Assembly (NCBI GenBank): GCA_012522755.1
Contig: JAAYJV010000151.1
Span: forward strand, 1 to 64,000
Source of the DNA: Candidatus Hydrogenedens sp.
GTDB taxonomy: Bacteria; Hydrogenedentota; Hydrogenedentia; Hydrogenedentales; CAITNO01
Direction: 5' to 3'
DNA: 64,000 nucleotides
Shown here: in pieces, positions 61,724 to 64,000 of the stretch
Layout: the number at the start of each line of letters is the position of its first letter
How positions within the stretch are numbered: position 1 is the stretch's first letter
The notes under the pieces: model-generated
What the model was told of the DNA's origin: nothing
The model's input: the letters and a program-made list of their open reading frames with translations, nothing else
Databases searched by the model: none
Program-made: the position numbers and the translations under genes

Positions 61724-63067
61724 ATGCCCCCACGTCGCCTCATTGTTTTAGATGTTCTCCGCGGTTTTTTCATTCTCTACGTGATCATCCTCCATGGCTT
61801 CACCGGCGTTGTTTACGGCAACCATGCCGAAGCCCTGGAGAAGCTCCCCCTCTGGCTGATTATCGTCTTTGCTCCCTTTCTGTTGCTTTCCACCTGGGCA
61901 CCTGTCTTTGTTGTCATCTCGGGCATTGCTCAGGCCTATGTGCTCAGTGGACTTGTATTCCAGAAAGATCCTTCCAAACCATTGTCTTTGCGCAATTTTT
62001 TCGGAGGTGCGCTGGTGACCAGCCTGTTTTTATATATGCTCTCTTTTATGAACATGGCCTTGTTCCATCATCCCATGGATTATGCGGGAAAATTCAGGTA
62101 TACCTTTGTCACAGGGGCATTGCATAACGGCGCCTGGCTCCCCTTTGATTTCCATCTGGTCTTCTACAATGACGCTCTTGGCATGATCGCCATCAACGGC
62201 TTGCTGGTCACGGTCATGCTGTATCTTTTGTGGAAATTGAACTGTCTTCAGCGTACAAGGCGTGCAGCGATGATCCTCGGCCTGACGACAGCCTTCATCT
62301 TTCTCCTCTCCCCTTTTCTGCACAGCAGGCTGGATCCTCTGTTCTTTACCGCCCTCGATGAGCGTCGTATCGGCCTGGCCCTCTTCCTGAAACTCTTTGT
62401 GGGAGTCGGTTTTTCCACCTTCCCCTATGCGGCCTATGGAATGATCGGAATGATTCTCGGACTCTTTCTGGCGAAACACAAGGAAGCCAAATGGCTCCGT
62501 CACACCGGCTATGATGTGGCCACAGCCATGATCGTGAGTGGCGTGGTTCTCACCATCATGACCGGTTTTGAGCCGAAAGATGTGATTCACCATCCCTACC
62601 CCTTTAACATGCAGCTCATTGTCCTGGGAACTATCCTCTTGACCTGTATCTGGCTCATCCTCCGTCTGGAATACTGTACAGAAGAACAGCGTGCCCGTCG
62701 TGCGAAAAGAACGCTCTGGCTGCGTCGTTTCGGTCTTCTCGCACTGACCATATTCTGCTGTGAGAGCGTTTTTTCCATGCTCTTGAGTATTGGTTACAGA
62801 AAACTTTTCGGCTATGGGGATTTCTTTCCGAAAAATCCACTGCACATCATTTTCTTTATCTCCCTCAATGTCCTTTTCTGGTCTGTCGTTCTCAAAAACT
62901 GGGAAAAGATTGATTTCAAGTACAGCATTGAATGGTGGATTTCGAGGATTGCGGGGATGGTTCGGGGACGCCCCTCTGTGCGTTTACAGGCCGATGCCAT
63001 TTTGTATCAACCCTGTGTTCCCATCAGAACAACTGTAACTCCCTGTGTGGCGAAAGCCGATATATAA
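61724..63067 (+). CDS. Multi-pass membrane protein, DUF1624 / acyltransferase-3-like
   Basis: 447 aa from the ATG at 61724 with AGGAGC upstream. About ten transmembrane helices. The N-terminus RRLIVLDVLRGFFILYVIILHGFTG has the Leu-Asp-x-Leu-Arg-Gly start shared by DUF1624 (heparan-glucosaminide acetyltransferase-like) and acyltransferase-3 proteins. PLWLIIVFAPFLLLSTWAPVFVVISGIAQAY follows. Such proteins transfer acyl groups across the membrane to sugars; the substrate here is unknown. The start is in a region with no other candidate site. Confidence 0.78.
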   Translation: MPPRRLIVLDVLRGFFILYVIILHGFTGVVYGNHAEALEKLPLWLIIVFAPFLLLSTWAPVFVVISGIAQAYVLSGLVFQKDPSKPLSLRNFFGGALVTSLFLYMLSFMNMALFHHPMDYAGKFRYTFVTGALHNGAWLPFDFHLVFYNDALGMIAINGLLVTVMLYLLWKLNCLQRTRRAAMILGLTTAFIFLLSPFLHSRLDPLFFTALDERRIGLALFLKLFVGVGFSTFPYAAYGMIGMILGLFLAKHKEAKWLRHTGYDVATAMIVSGVVLTIMTGFEPKDVIHHPYPFNMQLIVLGTILLTCIWLILRLEYCTEEQRARRAKRTLWLRRFGLLALTIFCCESVFSMLLSIGYRKLFGYGDFFPKNPLHIIFFISLNVLFWSVVLKNWEKIDFKYSIEWWISRIAGMVRGRPSVRLQADAILYQPCVPIRTTVTPCVAKADI

Positions 63068-63099
63068 AGCTTTTTCCGGCCTTCAGTCTGGGCGGGCAA

Positions 63100-64000
63100 C
63101 TACGGTCTGTAATAGGCCGGAGCACTGACACCCCATTGTTTCATCATATAGTTCCGGGCTTCGCCGCAAGCGTAGATGGATCCGGTAATCAACAGGGCTT
63201 TGTCTGATGAAGCTTCTTGTCGTCCCCGTTCCAGAGCCTCGGGCAGAGAGCGAATAATCAGACAATGCTCTGTGTCAGCACATACACTGAGTTCTTTCAG
63301 TGACAGGCTTCGTTCGCCGGAATAACTGCTCAGGATGAGCGGTCTGGCCAAAGGTTTGAGTAAAGACAGCATGGTTCGGGCATCTTTATCGGAAGAAACA
63401 GCAAAGACCACAACACAAGGATCGATGGCTTTGGTAAGCACTGTACATCCGGCGGGATTGTGTGCCACATCCATGAGCACAGGCGGATCTTCCAGAATAC
63501 GCTCCAACCGCCCGGGCCACAAGGCTTTTTCAAGACCTTTGCGAATACTTTGCTCAGTAATTTTTGAATACTCTTCACGAAGCAGGCCGGCCAATGTCAC
63601 GGCGATTCCTGCATTTTCAATCTGGTGCATACCTGCCAGGCCCAGAGAAATTCCTTCCAGCCGCAGTCCGAGGCCTTCATAGTGCAGCCAGGGCGTCCAG
63701 GGAGTCCCATCGGCTTTGGCGACGTATTCAATCCCTTCTCTGTAGAGCTTCACGCCTTTTTCTCTTGCCTCTTCTTCAATGACCGCCAGCGCAACGGGAT
63801 CCATTTTCCCGGTAACGACCGGCACCCCCTCTTTGAGGATTCCGGCCTTTTCAAAAGCGATCTCTGCAAGACTGTCGCCCAGAAAGCGCGTATGATCCAG
63901 GGCAATATTCGTGATGGCACAAAGACGGGGGTGAATCAGGTTCGTTGAATCAAAACGCCCACCCATACCGACCTCGATGAGAGCCGCATCCACTTTCTCC
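63100..64000 (-). CDS. folC: Folylpolyglutamate / dihydrofolate synthase, N-terminus cut by window end
   Basis: The last about 300 residues of a Mur-ligase-type enzyme; the frame runs off the window at 64000. Seen: KVDAALIEVGMGGRFDSTNLI, the carbamylated-lysine region FEKAGILKEGVPVVTGK, LAGMHQIENAGIAVTL and the C-terminal-domain junction VLMDVAHNPAGC. The missing N-terminus should hold the ATP P-loop. It adds glutamate to dihydropteroate and/or folates. The C-terminal domain is typical in length. Confidence 0.92.
   Translation of the reverse strand, partial: EKVDAALIEVGMGGRFDSTNLIHPRLCAITNIALDHTRFLGDSLAEIAFEKAGILKEGVPVVTGKMDPVALAVIEEEAREKGVKLYREGIEYVAKADGTPWTPWLHYEGLGLRLEGISLGLAGMHQIENAGIAVTLAGLLREEYSKITEQSIRKGLEKALWPGRLERILEDPPVLMDVAHNPAGCTVLTKAIDPCVVVFAVSSDKDARTMLSLLKPLARPLILSSYSGERSLSLKELSVCADTEHCLIIRSLPEALERGRQEASSDKALLITGSIYACGEARNYMMKQWGVSAPAYYRP

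Overview
This is chromosomal sequence from a Gram-negative-type bacterium of roughly balanced GC content. The evidence is kdsB (LPS), a lipoprotein with a lipobox, signal peptidase I and PilT. The best lineage guess, as an inference only, is a Candidatus Hydrogenedentes / Lentisphaerota / Planctomycetes-like bacterium. The reasons are an exported sulfatase-modifying-factor (SUMF1)-type protein with a huge Glu-Gly-Glu-Val repeat and a dockerin-like tail, secreted GH127 and ADP-ribosylglycohydrolase-fold proteins, class II ribonucleotide reductase with ThyX, and gene-poor spacers filled with short dispersed repeats. Marker-gene phylogeny would be needed to fix this.

Layout. 1-1369: repeat-filled spacer. 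1370-3313: SUMF1/EGEV-repeat protein. 3314-4592: repeats, including a 617-bp element with terminal inverted repeats and a 9-bp target duplication. 4593-9000: thiG-thiH, a TPR/acidic membrane protein, a group-2 sigma-70 factor and a uracil-DNA-glycosylase-fold protein. 9019-12386: a divergent pair of exported carbohydrate-type enzymes. 12387-13108: repeats, including an intact 153-bp MITE. 13109-19515 (minus strand): kdsB, PAS-GGDEF, lepB, alaS and a deoxyhypusine-synthase-like gene. 19829-29453 (plus): pilT; gatC-gatA-gatB-rsfS-protein kinase; a Gfo/Idh/MocA oxidoreductase; aroB; a TPR protein; an unknown. 29504-29959 (minus): DUF494/Smg. 29960-30816: repeats. 30817-35942 (plus): sfsA-DUF123 fusion, glycerophosphodiesterase, Na+/solute symporter, rarA. 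35930-36460 (minus): DtxR-type regulator. 36903-41570 (plus): FmdB zinc ribbon, argD-argF-argG, an exported protein ending in an intrinsic terminator. 41953-42954: WYL regulator. 43031-44359: palindromic repeat arrays and a 0.38-kb duplication, directly before tRNA-Gln and tRNA-Glu. 44847-53366: mostly minus strand, with aquaporin, nrdJ-thyX, a class II aldolase with a small membrane protein, ilvE and menA. 53529-63067 (plus): AmaP-like membrane protein, hisF, trpE-trpG, a FecR/DUF6600 envelope protein, a lipoprotein and a DUF1624-type acyltransferase. 63100-end (minus): folC, cut by the window edge.

How it fits together. Amino-acid biosynthesis is well represented (arginine, branched-chain, the shikimate step AroB, Trp, HisF), along with thiamine thiazole formation, folate and menaquinone steps. 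GatCAB together with a tRNA-Gln carrying a U1-A72 pair points to Gln-tRNA formation by transamidation. NrdJ and ThyX supply dNTPs by B12- and flavin-dependent routes that need no oxygen.

The most unusual points are: TrpG with serine in place of its catalytic cysteine, behind a possible Trp-ending leader peptide; three families of small inverted-repeat elements, one with clean 9-bp target duplications; the 46-bp hairpin array beside the tRNAs; and the EGEV minisatellite. I found no CRISPR array, prophage, transposase gene or recognisable defence locus.
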